From Pseudarthrobacter sp. NamE2 (GTDB lineage Bacteria; Actinomycetota; Actinomycetes; Actinomycetales; Micrococcaceae), in the NCBI RefSeq assembly GCF_005796205.1, contig NZ_VAHN01000013.1:46163-110162 (forward strand): a DNA stretch of 64,000 bases. The letters run 5' to 3'. The notes beneath the pieces were generated by a model. That model was not told where the DNA came from. It did no database searches and saw nothing but the letters and a program-made list of their open reading frames with translations. The stretch's first letter is position 1; every line of letters begins with the position of its first letter. Positions 1-8,815 of the stretch are shown here, piece after piece. The translations under genes and the position numbers were made by a program.

Positions 1-2
1 CC

Positions 3-1706
3 AACGCCGTCGGCGACCCACCCGAGGTGTGGGCCAAGGTGCTGCGAAGCTGCCCGGACGGCAGGCCGGACTATCTCACTGTCCTCATGACGGAGGCGTC
101 CTGGGGCAGGGACTTCGAGCCGGCGTCGGCCGCTTCCACCTACTCCTGGGCGCTGCGCACCGCGCTGCGCGTCTACCGGCGGTCCCTGCAGCTGCTTCGC
201 TGGAACCTCTACCCCGGCCGGCGGCGGGCCGGCATCACCTGGCTGGGCGCGCGGCTGCGCCAGCTGCTGCTCACATCCATGGCGGCGTTTGCCGGACTTT
301 TCATCCTGCTGGCGGTGCTGGTAGTGCTGCTGCTGATCATCGTCCTGGCCTGGATTCCCGGGCCCGGCCGGTGGGCGGGGAAGCTCGTGTCCCTGTTCGC
401 GGACTTCCTGGGCGACCCGCAGGTATGGAAGCGCAAACCCCTGCAGGCGGCGGCGATGCGGCAGCGGGTAGTGGACACGCTGCAGCGCTGGGACCACGGC
501 GGCGGCACCCAGGTGACGGTGGTGGCGCACAGCCAGGGAGCTGCGATCGCGGGCCAGGTCCTGTTCCAGAACCAGGCCCGCGCCACCAATTTCGTGAGCG
601 TGGGCAGCGGCCTGGACCTGCTGGGCTATGCGCAGTGGGGCGGCGGCACGGGGGAGGATCCGGTCATGGACTGGCTGGTGAATCCGGACCGGCCGCGCTG
701 GATCAACGTCTGGGGCAAGTTCGACTTCGTCCCGGCCGGGCCGATTTCCACCCATACCAACGGTCCGCTGCCCGTCTTCGGCAAGCTGTATGCCCGGGAC
801 AGCGCGGGCGACGGCGGCCCCGGCCCGGAGGAGCACCCCGTCTACAACAGGTCCGGCCTGATCTACGACCACATCGTCTACTCCAGCAACCGGGTGGAGG
901 TGCTTGATCCGCTGGCGCGGCTGATCCTGGACCCGCCAACCGATCCACACGGCCTGGCCCTGCGGGGGCTCGACGGCGACCGGCGGCTCCGCCCGCACCG
1001 CGTCATGGTGAAGAGCCTGGGAGTGACCCGGCTCTTGTCGGTCCTTACCTCGGCGCTGAGCGCGCCGGCTGCGCTGACGTGGCTGGGGTCGCAGGAGTGG
1101 GCGCGGAACCTGGTCCAATGCGGGCCGCCGGGTGCCGGCGAGGACCCGTGGTGGTCCTCCTGGCTGTGCTCCGGCCCGTCCTACCACTGGGGGCACTGGC
1201 AGAACTGGGGCGTCCTGGCCGTCACCACGGCAGCCTTTGCCGCCCTCCTGATCGGTTTGCTGAACGGGCCGGTCTGGGGCGTGCTGCACAACCGGCTCCA
1301 GCGCATGCGGAAACCCTCCTTTCGGCAGTCGAGCGACCCAAGCCGCAACCCGCCGGCCAACCCCTGGTGGTACGTCACGTGGTATCTGCTGATCGTGACG
1401 ACGGTGGCCGTGGCCGTTCCCTTCATGCTGGCCTGGCCCGATCTGCCATGGGTACTGGTGGTGGTCCTGGTGGTGGCGCTGTGGGCACTCTCCTTTACGC
1501 GTACCAGCATCAGCGGCCTGCCGGCGCGCACGGACGCCCAAACACAAAGCCTTGCGGAACCGGCGCAACAGCCCGCGCCGGACCGCCTCGAACCCAAGGA
1601 ACAAGACCCTGGCCTGCCTGAGCCGCTACCCGCCGTCGTGCACGCCAGCCGGCAGCAGGACGGTGCCGCAGGGTCAGCCGACCACCTCGGGAAGCCGGCC
1701 GGATAA
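3..1706 (+). CDS. Membrane-anchored alpha/beta-hydrolase (lipase-like), 5' end outside window
   Basis: The reading frame is open to the left edge of the window, so the true start probably lies upstream; a GTG at 27 is the first in-window start. A serine-hydrolase nucleophile elbow of the AHSQGA type sits about 169 residues after that GTG. It follows a long hydrophobic segment (about residues 83-112), and two or three further hydrophobic stretches lie near residues 395-420 and 450-492. The C-terminal 60 residues are polar, Pro/Gln/Glu-rich and low in complexity. This suggests a membrane protein with a lipase-like domain, but the substrate is unknown. Its last 33 nt overlap, tail to tail, the next gene on the opposite strand. 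Confidence 0.75.
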   Translation, partial: NAVGDPPEVWAKVLRSCPDGRPDYLTVLMTEASWGRDFEPASAASTYSWALRTALRVYRRSLQLLRWNLYPGRRRAGITWLGARLRQLLLTSMAAFAGLFILLAVLVVLLLIIVLAWIPGPGRWAGKLVSLFADFLGDPQVWKRKPLQAAAMRQRVVDTLQRWDHGGGTQVTVVAHSQGAAIAGQVLFQNQARATNFVSVGSGLDLLGYAQWGGGTGEDPVMDWLVNPDRPRWINVWGKFDFVPAGPISTHTNGPLPVFGKLYARDSAGDGGPGPEEHPVYNRSGLIYDHIVYSSNRVEVLDPLARLILDPPTDPHGLALRGLDGDRRLRPHRVMVKSLGVTRLLSVLTSALSAPAALTWLGSQEWARNLVQCGPPGAGEDPWWSSWLCSGPSYHWGHWQNWGVLAVTTAAFAALLIGLLNGPVWGVLHNRLQRMRKPSFRQSSDPSRNPPANPWWYVTWYLLIVTTVAVAVPFMLAWPDLPWVLVVVLVVALWALSFTRTSISGLPARTDAQTQSLAEPAQQPAPDRLEPKEQDPGLPEPLPAVVHASRQQDGAAGSADHLGKPAG

Positions 1707-2018
1707 GACTGAGACGGGGGCCGAGGACCAGCGCTGACGTTCCGGCTCAAAGGAGATGACCACCGTGGCGCCGCTGTCCCGGCACTCGTCCATGGCGAGC
1801 AGAAGGGCATCCTCCATGTGCCGGGCGTACTCGAGCCGCTCGGCCAGGCTGCCCTGCAGGTCTGCGTCATCAATAAGGACGTGCCCCTTGCCGTCCACGA
1901 TGACTTTCAGCGAATACCCCTGGTCCTCGTGCAGGGATCCGCGGGTGGATGAAATCTCGGTGACTCTGCTTGCCCGGACCAGCCCGTTGCTGATCGTACG
2001 GATCCACGCTTCACCCAT
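1674..2018 (-). CDS. Small conserved-looking hypothetical protein, 114 aa
   Basis: No family recognised. The product is hydrophilic with no signal peptide or membrane segment. Its composition is balanced and acidic, with a central VIVDGKGHVLIDDADLQG stretch that looks like a short beta-strand-rich core followed by an amphipathic helix. The start is well supported: a GGGGAGG ribosome-binding site lies 7-8 nt before the ATG at 2018. It converges on and overlaps the hydrolase gene by 33 nt, and is divergent from the MFS gene. The + strand ORFs over it have arginine/serine-rich, shadow-like composition. Confidence 0.6.
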   Translation of the reverse strand: MGEAWIRTISNGLVRASRVTEISSTRGSLHEDQGYSLKVIVDGKGHVLIDDADLQGSLAERLEYARHMEDALLLAMDECRDSGATVVISFEPERQRWSSAPVSVLSGRLPEVVG

Positions 2019-2175
2019 CGAATTGACCTCCCCTTGGCTGTGAGCGCACGGAACAGTGCCCCCTAAGGCGAAATGTACTCCTACCGCAGCCGTTTGTGAC
2101 CCCCGAATTTATTGCAATAGGGACTCGCCCACGGAGGACAAAAGGCGGTGCTGCCGCGCCCCTAGGATAAATCTG

Positions 2176-3393
2176 ATGACTTCCCCCGACGACCAGCCGC
2201 CCTTCAGCCTCCGTGCCATCGCCGTGGCAGCTTTCGGGCCGACTTTGCTGTTCGGGATCGGGCAGGGCGCCATCCTTCCCGTGGTGGCCCTGACTGCCCG
2301 CGACCTCGGGGCCACAGTGGCTGTTGCGGCGCTGGTCGTCACGCTGATGGGGCTCGGTTCGTGGTTCTTCAACCTGCCGGCGTCGCTGGTGACGCTCAAG
2401 TTCGGGGAGCGCTGGTCCATCGTTGGTGCAGCCGTCGCGGCCGGGCTGGCGATGGCTGCCGCCGGCCTGTCCTTCCTGGCCCCGGACGGGCTGTGGCTGC
2501 TCGCAGCGGCGATGGCCGTCGTCGGAATGTCCGGCAGCGTTTTCGGCCTCGCGCGGCAGAAGTACCTCACCGAGGCTGTCCCGGTGGAGTTCCGCGCCCG
2601 GGCGCTGTCCACCCTCGGTGGAGTGAACCGGATCGGCGTGTTCATCGGCCCGTTCCTGGGTGCCGCCGTCATGCAGTTCTCGGGCATCGGCGGTGCTTAC
2701 TGGGTGGGCGTGGTGGCCATGGCGGCCACAGCCATGCTGTCCCTCACCATCCCGGACCTTGCCGCTGCAGACGGCCCCGACGGCGGCACGGCCAACTTCC
2801 AGCCCACCCTCCGCAGCGTGGCGGTGTCCCACGTGGGGGTGTTTCTCTCACTGGGCACCGGCATCCTGCTGCTGAGCGCCCTGCGCTCCTCGCGGCAGGT
2901 GGTGATCCCGCTGTGGGCCGACCACCTTGGCATGGACGCCACGTCCGCCTCCCTGATCTACGGCCTGTCCGGCGCCATCGACATGCTCGTGTTCTATCCC
3001 GCGGGCAAGTTGATGGACCGCAAGGGGCGGCAGTTCGTGGCCGTGCCGTCCACCCTGCTGATGGGCACGGCGCTGCTGCTGATTCCCCTCACCGGCTCCT
3101 TTGTAGGACTTTTGTTGGCGGCCCTGCTGATCGGTTTCGGCAACGGCATCAGCTCCGGGCTGGTCATGACACTGGGGGCAGACTTTTCGCCGGACCGGGG
3201 CCGGGGCCAGTTCCTGGGGCTGTGGCGGTTCATGGCCGACGCCGGGTCCACGGGCGGGCCGGTGCTGCTCTCCGGGGTGACGGCGCTCGCCTCCCTGGGG
3301 GCGGGGATCTCGGCCACCGGCATCCTGGGGTTCGCCGCGGCGGCCGTGTTCGCCGTCGTGATCCCGCGCCTGAAGCACCGCCGCAACTACTGA
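2176..3393 (+). CDS. MFS transporter, 405 aa
   Basis: Twelve-helix major facilitator: hydrophobic segments alternate regularly over the whole length, with a hydrophilic break near residues 195-215 that splits the two six-helix halves. A motif-A-like loop (FYPAGKLMDRKGRQ) follows the seventh/eighth helix region. I chose the ATG at 2176 over upstream in-frame starts because the protein then begins with a short polar N-terminus leading directly into helix 1. A TAGGAT -10-like hexamer (2163-2168) lies 7 nt before this ATG with no ribosome-binding site, suggesting a leaderless or near-leaderless mRNA. Substrate unknown; a drug or sugar exporter is possible. Confidence 0.85.
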   Translation: MTSPDDQPPFSLRAIAVAAFGPTLLFGIGQGAILPVVALTARDLGATVAVAALVVTLMGLGSWFFNLPASLVTLKFGERWSIVGAAVAAGLAMAAAGLSFLAPDGLWLLAAAMAVVGMSGSVFGLARQKYLTEAVPVEFRARALSTLGGVNRIGVFIGPFLGAAVMQFSGIGGAYWVGVVAMAATAMLSLTIPDLAAADGPDGGTANFQPTLRSVAVSHVGVFLSLGTGILLLSALRSSRQVVIPLWADHLGMDATSASLIYGLSGAIDMLVFYPAGKLMDRKGRQFVAVPSTLLMGTALLLIPLTGSFVGLLLAALLIGFGNGISSGLVMTLGADFSPDRGRGQFLGLWRFMADAGSTGGPVLLSGVTALASLGAGISATGILGFAAAAVFAVVIPRLKHRRNY

Positions 3394-3395
3394 CG

Positions 3396-3451
3396 TGCGC
3401 TATCACTTTTGGTCCTTAAACCGGTGTTTGGGGGCCAAAAGTGATGGCGCA
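3396..3451. repeat. Long imperfect dyad directly after the MFS stop codon
   Basis: The left arm 3396-3415 (TGCGCTATCACTTTTGG plus TCC) pairs with the right arm 3432-3451 with two mismatches. The central 16 nt contains a smaller AAAC/GTTT dyad. It begins 2 nt after the MFS stop and ends 25 nt before the next ATG. It may act as a 3'-end or terminator hairpin. It has the same architecture as the dyads at 22283, 35411, 42604 and 47361. Confidence 0.75.
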
Positions 3452-3476
3452 ACGGGGAGGCGGTTATCCTCGACAG

Positions 3477-4181
3477 ATGGACGAAACGGGGAATCCCACT
3501 CGGAGCAGCGCACTGCAGAAGGGTCTGTGGTGGCTGCAGGACTATGTCTACGCCGGAATGTGCCAGGTTGAGGGCATGCTGTCCCGCTTGCAGCCGGGCT
3601 CCTTCCACCAGGGCCACCGGAATCCGGTGGTGATCATCCCGGGAGTGTACGAAAACTGGCAATTCATGCTGCCGCTCATCCAGTCGTTGCACGACGCCGG
3701 CCATCCAGTCCACGTTGTGACCGTGTTGCAGCGCAACAAGCTGAAAATCCCGGCCGCGGCCCGGCTGGTGGCCCAGCACATGGAGGAGGCCGGGCTGCGG
3801 GACGCCTCGATCGTTGCGCACAGCAAGGGCGGGCTGATTGGAAAGTACGCCATGCTCAATTTGGATCCGGAGCAGCGCATTTCCCGGATGGTGGCCGTGT
3901 GCACTCCGTTCTCAGGGTCCAGCTACGCTCGCTACATGCTGCTGCCCAGCCTGCGGATCTTCTCGCCGCGCGACGGGCTCACCCTGGAACTGGCCCGTGA
4001 GGAGACCATCAACAGCCGCATCACCTCCATCTACGGGCCCTTTGATCCCCACATCCCGGAAGGCAGCGTGCTTCCCGGTGCCACCAACATCGAGCTGCCC
4101 ACGGCAGGGCACTTCCGCATCCTGGGCGATCCGGAAACAGCCAGGATCATCGTGGAGCAGCTCACCCCGGTTGAACCGTGA
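3477..4181 (+). CDS. Alpha/beta-hydrolase (lipase/esterase-like), 234 aa
   Basis: The N-terminal third leads to a VVIIPGVYENW segment, the usual first strand plus oxyanion loop of lipases. A nucleophile elbow AHSKGG follows with Ser at about residue 116, and a C-terminal GHFRI His near residue 216 completes a plausible triad. There is no export signal, so it is probably cytoplasmic. The ATG at 3477 is preferred to the one at 3441 because 3441 lies inside the dyad element. Its stop overlaps the following GTG by 4 nt, so the next gene is probably translationally coupled. It may act on lipids or esters at the membrane together with the LssY-domain protein (inference). Confidence 0.8.
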   Translation: MDETGNPTRSSALQKGLWWLQDYVYAGMCQVEGMLSRLQPGSFHQGHRNPVVIIPGVYENWQFMLPLIQSLHDAGHPVHVVTVLQRNKLKIPAAARLVAQHMEEAGLRDASIVAHSKGGLIGKYAMLNLDPEQRISRMVAVCTPFSGSSYARYMLLPSLRIFSPRDGLTLELAREETINSRITSIYGPFDPHIPEGSVLPGATNIELPTAGHFRILGDPETARIIVEQLTPVEP

Positions 4182-5116
4182 GTTCCTTGGACAGGAATTA
4201 CGACGCCGGGCGGCCGGCTCCGGAGGAACCTGACCATTCGCGCCCGGACAGCCCGGGTGAGCGGCGGCAGAGCCGGGGGGCCACTGTCCTGGCCGTGCTG
4301 CAGCGGCTGCTGTATCTGCTGGTCACCTTTGCGGTGGGGTGGGCGGTATGGTTTTTCTTGCTTTCCCGGCTGGCCCGCGGCCCGGAGCAGGCGTGGGTTT
4401 TCCTCCCGGTGTGGCTGATCCTGGCGTATGCCCTCCTGCCGCGCATCCACAAAATACTCAGCAGCCTCTACATCCCGGACTACTTCATCGGCCGGGCCCG
4501 CACGGGCGACGGCGTACTGGGGGATCCGGTGAACCTCGCCGTGGTGGGAACGCTGGAGGAACTGCGGCGCGCCATGATGTCCGCCGGGTGGGTTGAAGCG
4601 CATCCCATTACCCCGGCGACGGCCTGGCGGACGCTGACCTCCACCGTGATGGGGCGGAGCTACCCGCAGGCCCCGGTCAGCGCCCTGTACGTGTTCGGCA
4701 ACAAGCAGGACCTCGCCTTCCAGCGCGAAATCGACGGCAACCCTCGCAAGCGCCACCATGTCCGGTTCTGGAAGTGCCCCCAGGGGTGGATGCTGCCCGG
4801 CGGGCTCTCCGTGGATTTTGTTGGCGCCGGGACCTACGACCGCAGTGTGGGCCTGTCCCTGTTCACGTTCCAGATCACCCACAAGATCGCAGACCGGACG
4901 GACGAGGAACGCGACTTCATCATCTCTACCCTTCAGGCTGCCCGCGCCGTGGAATCCGTCCACGTCATCCGCAACTTCTCCACCGGCTACCACCACCGCA
5001 ACGGCGGCGGCGACGCCATCCGCACCGACGGGCACCTGCCGATCATCGACCTGTATGAGCCGGGCCGTCCGCCAAACGCGCCGCCGGATAAAAGCACCGG
5101 TCAGGGCACGGTTTAA
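4178..5116 (+). CDS. LssY C-terminal-domain membrane protein, 312 aa
   Basis: After about 35 polar residues come two membrane helices (about residues 38-62 and 68-88). A long soluble part follows with the features of the LssY C-terminal domain: GDPVNLAVVGTLEELRRAM, then GWVEAHPITPATAWRT, then NPRKRHHVRFWK. LssY was named from a Legionella type I secretion locus, but this domain is widespread in bacteria without such a system and its role is unknown. It starts with GTG overlapping the hydrolase stop (GTGA), so the two form one transcription unit. The C-terminus is proline-rich and unstructured. Confidence 0.8.
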   Translation: MSSLDRNYDAGRPAPEEPDHSRPDSPGERRQSRGATVLAVLQRLLYLLVTFAVGWAVWFFLLSRLARGPEQAWVFLPVWLILAYALLPRIHKILSSLYIPDYFIGRARTGDGVLGDPVNLAVVGTLEELRRAMMSAGWVEAHPITPATAWRTLTSTVMGRSYPQAPVSALYVFGNKQDLAFQREIDGNPRKRHHVRFWKCPQGWMLPGGLSVDFVGAGTYDRSVGLSLFTFQITHKIADRTDEERDFIISTLQAARAVESVHVIRNFSTGYHHRNGGGDAIRTDGHLPIIDLYEPGRPPNAPPDKSTGQGTV

Positions 5117-5228
5117 TTTTCGAATACCTTGAGCTTTCTTTGACTGTTTGCCCCCTTTGTTCCTGAGTTTGGTTGTGCATTGTTGTTCCCAGCAAGGCAG
5201 CAACCACCACAGTCTGAGGGGACACGTC

Positions 5229-5783
5229 ATGAAGAACAGCACTCTGATCAAAGGCACCGCAGCCATCGCCGTGGGCGCGGCACTGCTGCTGGGCGGCGGC
5301 GGAACCCTGGCAGCCTGGAATGCGGAGGCCACTGCCACTCCCGGGACCATCGTTTCCGGTGACCTGGACGTGGTCAACGCCACCAGTGCCGGTGTTTGGA
5401 AGGACCGCGCGGGGGCGACCATCAACATCGCCAACTACAAGGTGGTTCCCGGTGACAAGCTCACTTACACGCAGGACCTGACCGTTACCCTGGTTGGCGA
5501 CAAGATGGCCGCGAACATCACCACCACGGGCATCACGCCCACGAACGGTTTTACGTCGGCCAACGTCTCCGTTACCGGCCCCGCGCTCACCATTGGAACC
5601 ACCCCCGTCTCCAATCCGCTTACACCTAAGGGATCCGCCCAGACGGTAACCGCGACCATCACATTTGAGTTCCTTTCGACCACCAGCGGGCGGGCCAACG
5701 TGGACGCCAGCTACAACTTCAACAACGTGGCATTCCAGCTCCAGCAGGTCGTGGCAGGCTCCGGCCTCGTCGCGCAGTCCTAG
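5229..5783 (+). CDS. SipW-dependent exported protein (TasA/RER_14450-like), 184 aa
   Basis: The N-terminus has the SipW-cognate form of signal peptide: a short basic start, a hydrophobic Ala/Gly/Leu core, then a Gly-rich GGGGTLAAWNAEAT segment where cleavage is expected around the AAW region. The mature part is a beta-rich domain with Thr/Val repeats and a VVPGDKLTYTQDLTV motif typical of the actinobacterial alternate-signal exported family. The ATG at 5229 has GAGGGG upstream and is preferred over an upstream in-frame ATG. It is first in an operon with a dedicated signal peptidase and two more substrates. TasA-type homologues in Bacillus form matrix fibres; a comparable surface role is inference. 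Confidence 0.85.
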   Translation: MKNSTLIKGTAAIAVGAALLLGGGGTLAAWNAEATATPGTIVSGDLDVVNATSAGVWKDRAGATINIANYKVVPGDKLTYTQDLTVTLVGDKMAANITTTGITPTNGFTSANVSVTGPALTIGTTPVSNPLTPKGSAQTVTATITFEFLSTTSGRANVDASYNFNNVAFQLQQVVAGSGLVAQS

Positions 5784-5851
5784 TTCAACGCCGGGCGGGT
5801 GGCCGCGCCGCCCGCCCGCAACCCCCCGGACATCAGGACCAGGAGGAGACC

Positions 5852-6460
5852 ATGCGCATCAAGCGCCCACTGCAGGCGGCGGCACTCATCGCCGCAGCAG
5901 TGCTCCTGGGGCTGTTGACCGTCCAGGGAACGTACGCTCTATGGAGTTCCAGCGCTTCAGCTGCCCCCGGAACCGTGGCCTCGGCATCGTTCGATGTGGC
6001 GCTCACGGCAGTTCCATCGGGGCAGGCAACCACCATGTCCCTGGCCTCCGGCCAGCCCGCCAACCTGGCCATCAGCCCAGAGGGCACGCTGAGTCCCGGC
6101 GGCTCGGTGTACGGGGGAGTGGTGATTGCCAACAACACCAATGCCGGCGGCGCCTTCACCACGGCCGTAACCGTAGGCCCGGCCGTGGTGAGCAATGTGT
6201 CAGGCGGAACCCTAGCGCAGTACGTGACAGTCAACGCAAAATCGGCGGCATCCGCCGCCGAATGCACCGCAACCGGCAGCTACCCGCCGCTGGGTTCGGC
6301 CGGGCTGGTCTCACCCGCCGTCGCCAAGGGCGGTTCCACCGTCTTCTGCTTCCAGGCCAGCCTCAGCCCCAGCGCCCCATCCACCGTGAAAGGACAGGCA
6401 GTGAACATCACCCTTCCGCTCACGGCACGTCAGCTCTGCGGGGTGCCCGGTGGCTGCTGA
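5852..6460 (+). CDS. SipW-dependent exported protein, 202 aa
   Basis: The signal region has an Ala/Leu core ending in GTYALWSSSASAAPG, the same class as in the preceding gene. The rest is a Ser/Thr/Gly/Ala-rich exported beta domain without recognised enzymatic motifs. Three cysteines (one in AECTATG, one in VFCFQ, one near the end in LCGVPGGC, with a further terminal Cys) could form disulfides outside the cell. A strong AGGAGGAGA ribosome-binding site precedes the ATG. The last 11 nt overlap the signal peptidase start, indicating coupled expression. Confidence 0.82.
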   Translation: MRIKRPLQAAALIAAAVLLGLLTVQGTYALWSSSASAAPGTVASASFDVALTAVPSGQATTMSLASGQPANLAISPEGTLSPGGSVYGGVVIANNTNAGGAFTTAVTVGPAVVSNVSGGTLAQYVTVNAKSAASAAECTATGSYPPLGSAGLVSPAVAKGGSTVFCFQASLSPSAPSTVKGQAVNITLPLTARQLCGVPGGC

Positions 6461-7097
6461 CCTGACGGCAGGTCCGATTGCCGAAGAAAACGCCCGAGGG
6501 AAGGCTCCGCACCCGGCTGAACTCCCGCCGTCGGACGCTGCACCAAGCCGGCCGGAGAGCTCCGGCGCGTGGGCCGCCGTCGGACGCCTCGCCAGCATGT
6601 CCGCCATGATGATCGCGTTGTCCGCCGCGATCATCCTGATTGTGGTGCCGGTGGCAACGGGCTCGCAGACCTACACGGTGCTCACCAACTCCATGGCGCC
6701 CAAGTTCCCGCCCGGGACGTTCCTGGTGATGAAGCCGGTGCCGGTCAATGAGATCCAGTACGGCGACGTAATCACGTTCCAGCTCTACTCGGGACGGCCC
6801 GAGGTGGAAACGCACCGGGTGGTTGGTTTCGGCGCCACCCAGCAGGGCGCGAAGACGCTGATCACCAGGGGAGACAACAACGGGGCCAACGATCCCGAAC
6901 CGGTCCGCGGGATCCAGGTGAAGGGCAAGCTGTTCTACGCCGTACCGTACGTTGGCTTCGTGGCGAATGCCCTCGGGAACTCAGACCGTGGTACCTGGAC
7001 CGTCATCGCAGCCCTCGGCCTGATCGGCTACGGGGCAATCACGGTCTTCAGGTCGGTCCGCAAGTCCCGCGAAGACAGGACGGCTGAGGCGTCATGA
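6450..7097 (+). CDS. Signal peptidase I, SipW (Ser-His) type, 215 aa
   Basis: A polar N-terminal tail of about 50 residues leads to a membrane helix (about 54-76), the catalytic region TNSMAPKFPPG with Ser81, a VETHRVVGF segment with His122, the box E-like TRGDNN, and a C-terminal membrane helix (about 182-200). Having His where bacterial type I signal peptidases have the general-base Lys is the hallmark of the ER/SipW type. It should cleave the signal peptides of the three adjacent exported proteins on the outer face of the membrane. The GTG start overlaps the preceding stop, and the stop overlaps the next ATG by 4 nt. Confidence 0.88.
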   Translation: MAADLTAGPIAEENARGKAPHPAELPPSDAAPSRPESSGAWAAVGRLASMSAMMIALSAAIILIVVPVATGSQTYTVLTNSMAPKFPPGTFLVMKPVPVNEIQYGDVITFQLYSGRPEVETHRVVGFGATQQGAKTLITRGDNNGANDPEPVRGIQVKGKLFYAVPYVGFVANALGNSDRGTWTVIAALGLIGYGAITVFRSVRKSREDRTAEAS

Positions 7098-7609
7098 GGC
7101 GGAGGTTCCGGAGCCTGCCCGGCGCGGCAGCCGCCGTCGGCGCCTTTGTGCTGACGGTACTGCTGGGTCTCGGGGGTGCGTCCGCTTCCGCCCTGTGGCA
7201 GCAAAGCGCGACGGCGACGATGGCAGTAAGTGCCGCCGCCGCCTGGCCAGGCCCCGCCATAACTTCACTCACCTGCACGAACGATGCTTCTGAATCCACG
7301 GCAACGCTGCACGTTACTGTCCCTGCTACGGCCTCCATCAGCTACGCGGCACTGCAGTCAAACGGTTCACTCGGGCCAAGCTATGCCGGTCTTTCGAGCC
7401 TTCTGGCACTGACCCCCGGAAGCTTCATTTTGACGTCAAGCACCAATCCGTTGCTTGCCTCACCGATTATTCGCGACAATCCGGCAGGCCCGCTGACCGT
7501 TCGGGTGACGGCCACGTACGTGGACCAGACAACCGCTCATCTCGACATCGTTCTGCATAACAGCCTCTCCAACGGAAAGATCACCTGTCCGGTGTCTCCT
7601 GTGATGTAG
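7094..7609 (+). CDS. SipW-class signal peptide exported protein, 171 aa
   Basis: The N-terminus is Arg-rich (MRRRFRSLPG), followed by a hydrophobic core and a GGASASALWQQSATATM cleavage region of the same ALW type as its neighbour. The mature part is short, Ser/Thr-rich and beta-prone, with two cysteines (LTCTNDA and KITCPVSP) that may bridge N- and C-terminal parts. No enzyme motif is visible. The start codon overlaps the signal peptidase stop (ATGA). It is last in the operon; no clear terminator hairpin was seen before the next gene. Confidence 0.8.
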   Translation: MRRRFRSLPGAAAAVGAFVLTVLLGLGGASASALWQQSATATMAVSAAAAWPGPAITSLTCTNDASESTATLHVTVPATASISYAALQSNGSLGPSYAGLSSLLALTPGSFILTSSTNPLLASPIIRDNPAGPLTVRVTATYVDQTTAHLDIVLHNSLSNGKITCPVSPVM

Positions 7610-7682
7610 AACGGCTGACCCTGCCGGGCTGGCGTTGGCGGTCCCGCCCCCTGCCCAGGCGCTGGTGTGTGAGAATGATGCC

Positions 7683-8804
7683 GTGACGCGCAGGATGGGT
7701 GTTGAAGAAGAGTTCCTCATCGTTGATGGCTTTACCGGGGCACCTGTGCCGCTGGGTGAAGTCCTGGACCAGCTCAGCGACTATCCGCGCCTGACCAGCG
7801 AGATGAAGCAGGAGCAGATCGAAACCTGCACCCTTCCGCGGCTCAGCCTCTCCGAACTGGCCCAGGACATCGGCGCGGGGCGGAAGAACGCGGACTCCCT
7901 GGCAAGGCGGGCAGGAGCGCGGGTGGCCGCGCTCGCAACCTCGCCCCTGCCCGTGGAGTCCACCATCGCCCCGGGTGAACGTTGTGCGCAGCTGATGGAG
8001 CGCTTCGGGCTTACGGCCGTCGAGCAGCTGACGGGCGGCTGCCATGTGCATGTGGAGATTGAGTCGGACGAGGAGGGCGTGGCCATCCTGGACCGCATCC
8101 GGGGCTGGCTGCCCGTCCTGCTGGCCATCAGCGCCAACTCGCCGTTCTGGAACGGCAAGGATTCAAGCTTCGCAAGCTACCGTTTCCAGGCCTGGACCCG
8201 TTGGCCCACCACGGGGCCGGCGAATATCTACGGCTCCGCTGCCGCCTACCACGAGGAAATCCGCCAGATCCTCGCTTCCGGCGTGCCGCTGGACAAAGCC
8301 AACCTCTACTTCGACGCGCGGCTCAGCCACAAGCATCCCACCGTTGAAGTCCGGGTTGCAGACGTGTGCCTGTTCGCGGACGACGCCGTCCTGCTGGCCG
8401 CACTGGTGCGTGGCCTTGCGGAAACCGCGGCGAGGCAGTGGCGCGACGGCGTTGCCCCGGTCCCGGCGTCCGTCACCCAGCTGCAGCTGGCGTCATGGCG
8501 GGCCAGCCGGTACGGGCTCGACGGTGAACTGGCGGACCCGGCGACGGGGACGCCCCGGGCCGCCTTCGAGGTGGTGCTGGCCCTGCTGGACCACCTCCGG
8601 CCGGTGCTGGAGGAACAGGGTGAGTTCGCCGCAGTGGAGTCCCTGCTGTTCCAGGTCCTGAACCGCGGGACCGGTGCTGCCATGCAGCGGCAGTCATTGG
8701 GCCATGCCTCCAGCTTGCGGGACATGGTGTCCGATGCCGTGCAGATGACCTGCCTCCCCACGACGATGCTGCGCGAGGCCGGCAACAACGTATTAACCAT
8801 CTAA
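7683..8804 (+). CDS. YbdK-type carboxylate-amine ligase (glutamate-cysteine ligase family 2), 373 aa
   Basis: It opens with the family signature MGVEEEFLIVD. Later segments GGCHVHVEI, NSPFWNGKDSSFASYRFQ, and HPTVEVRVAD match the ATP/Mg-dependent GCS2 fold that joins glutamate to an amine such as cysteine. YbdK proteins have weak gamma-glutamylcysteine synthetase activity in vitro and the true substrate is usually unknown. The GTG at 7683 lies exactly 6 nt after GAGAAT (7671-7676), which fits a leaderless transcript; the ATG at 7695 is the alternative start. A nitrilase-family gene follows after 11 nt, so the pair is probably one operon. Confidence 0.85.
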   Translation: MTRRMGVEEEFLIVDGFTGAPVPLGEVLDQLSDYPRLTSEMKQEQIETCTLPRLSLSELAQDIGAGRKNADSLARRAGARVAALATSPLPVESTIAPGERCAQLMERFGLTAVEQLTGGCHVHVEIESDEEGVAILDRIRGWLPVLLAISANSPFWNGKDSSFASYRFQAWTRWPTTGPANIYGSAAAYHEEIRQILASGVPLDKANLYFDARLSHKHPTVEVRVADVCLFADDAVLLAALVRGLAETAARQWRDGVAPVPASVTQLQLASWRASRYGLDGELADPATGTPRAAFEVVLALLDHLRPVLEEQGEFAAVESLLFQVLNRGTGAAMQRQSLGHASSLRDMVSDAVQMTCLPTTMLREAGNNVLTI

Positions 8805-8815
8805 GGGAGGACGAC

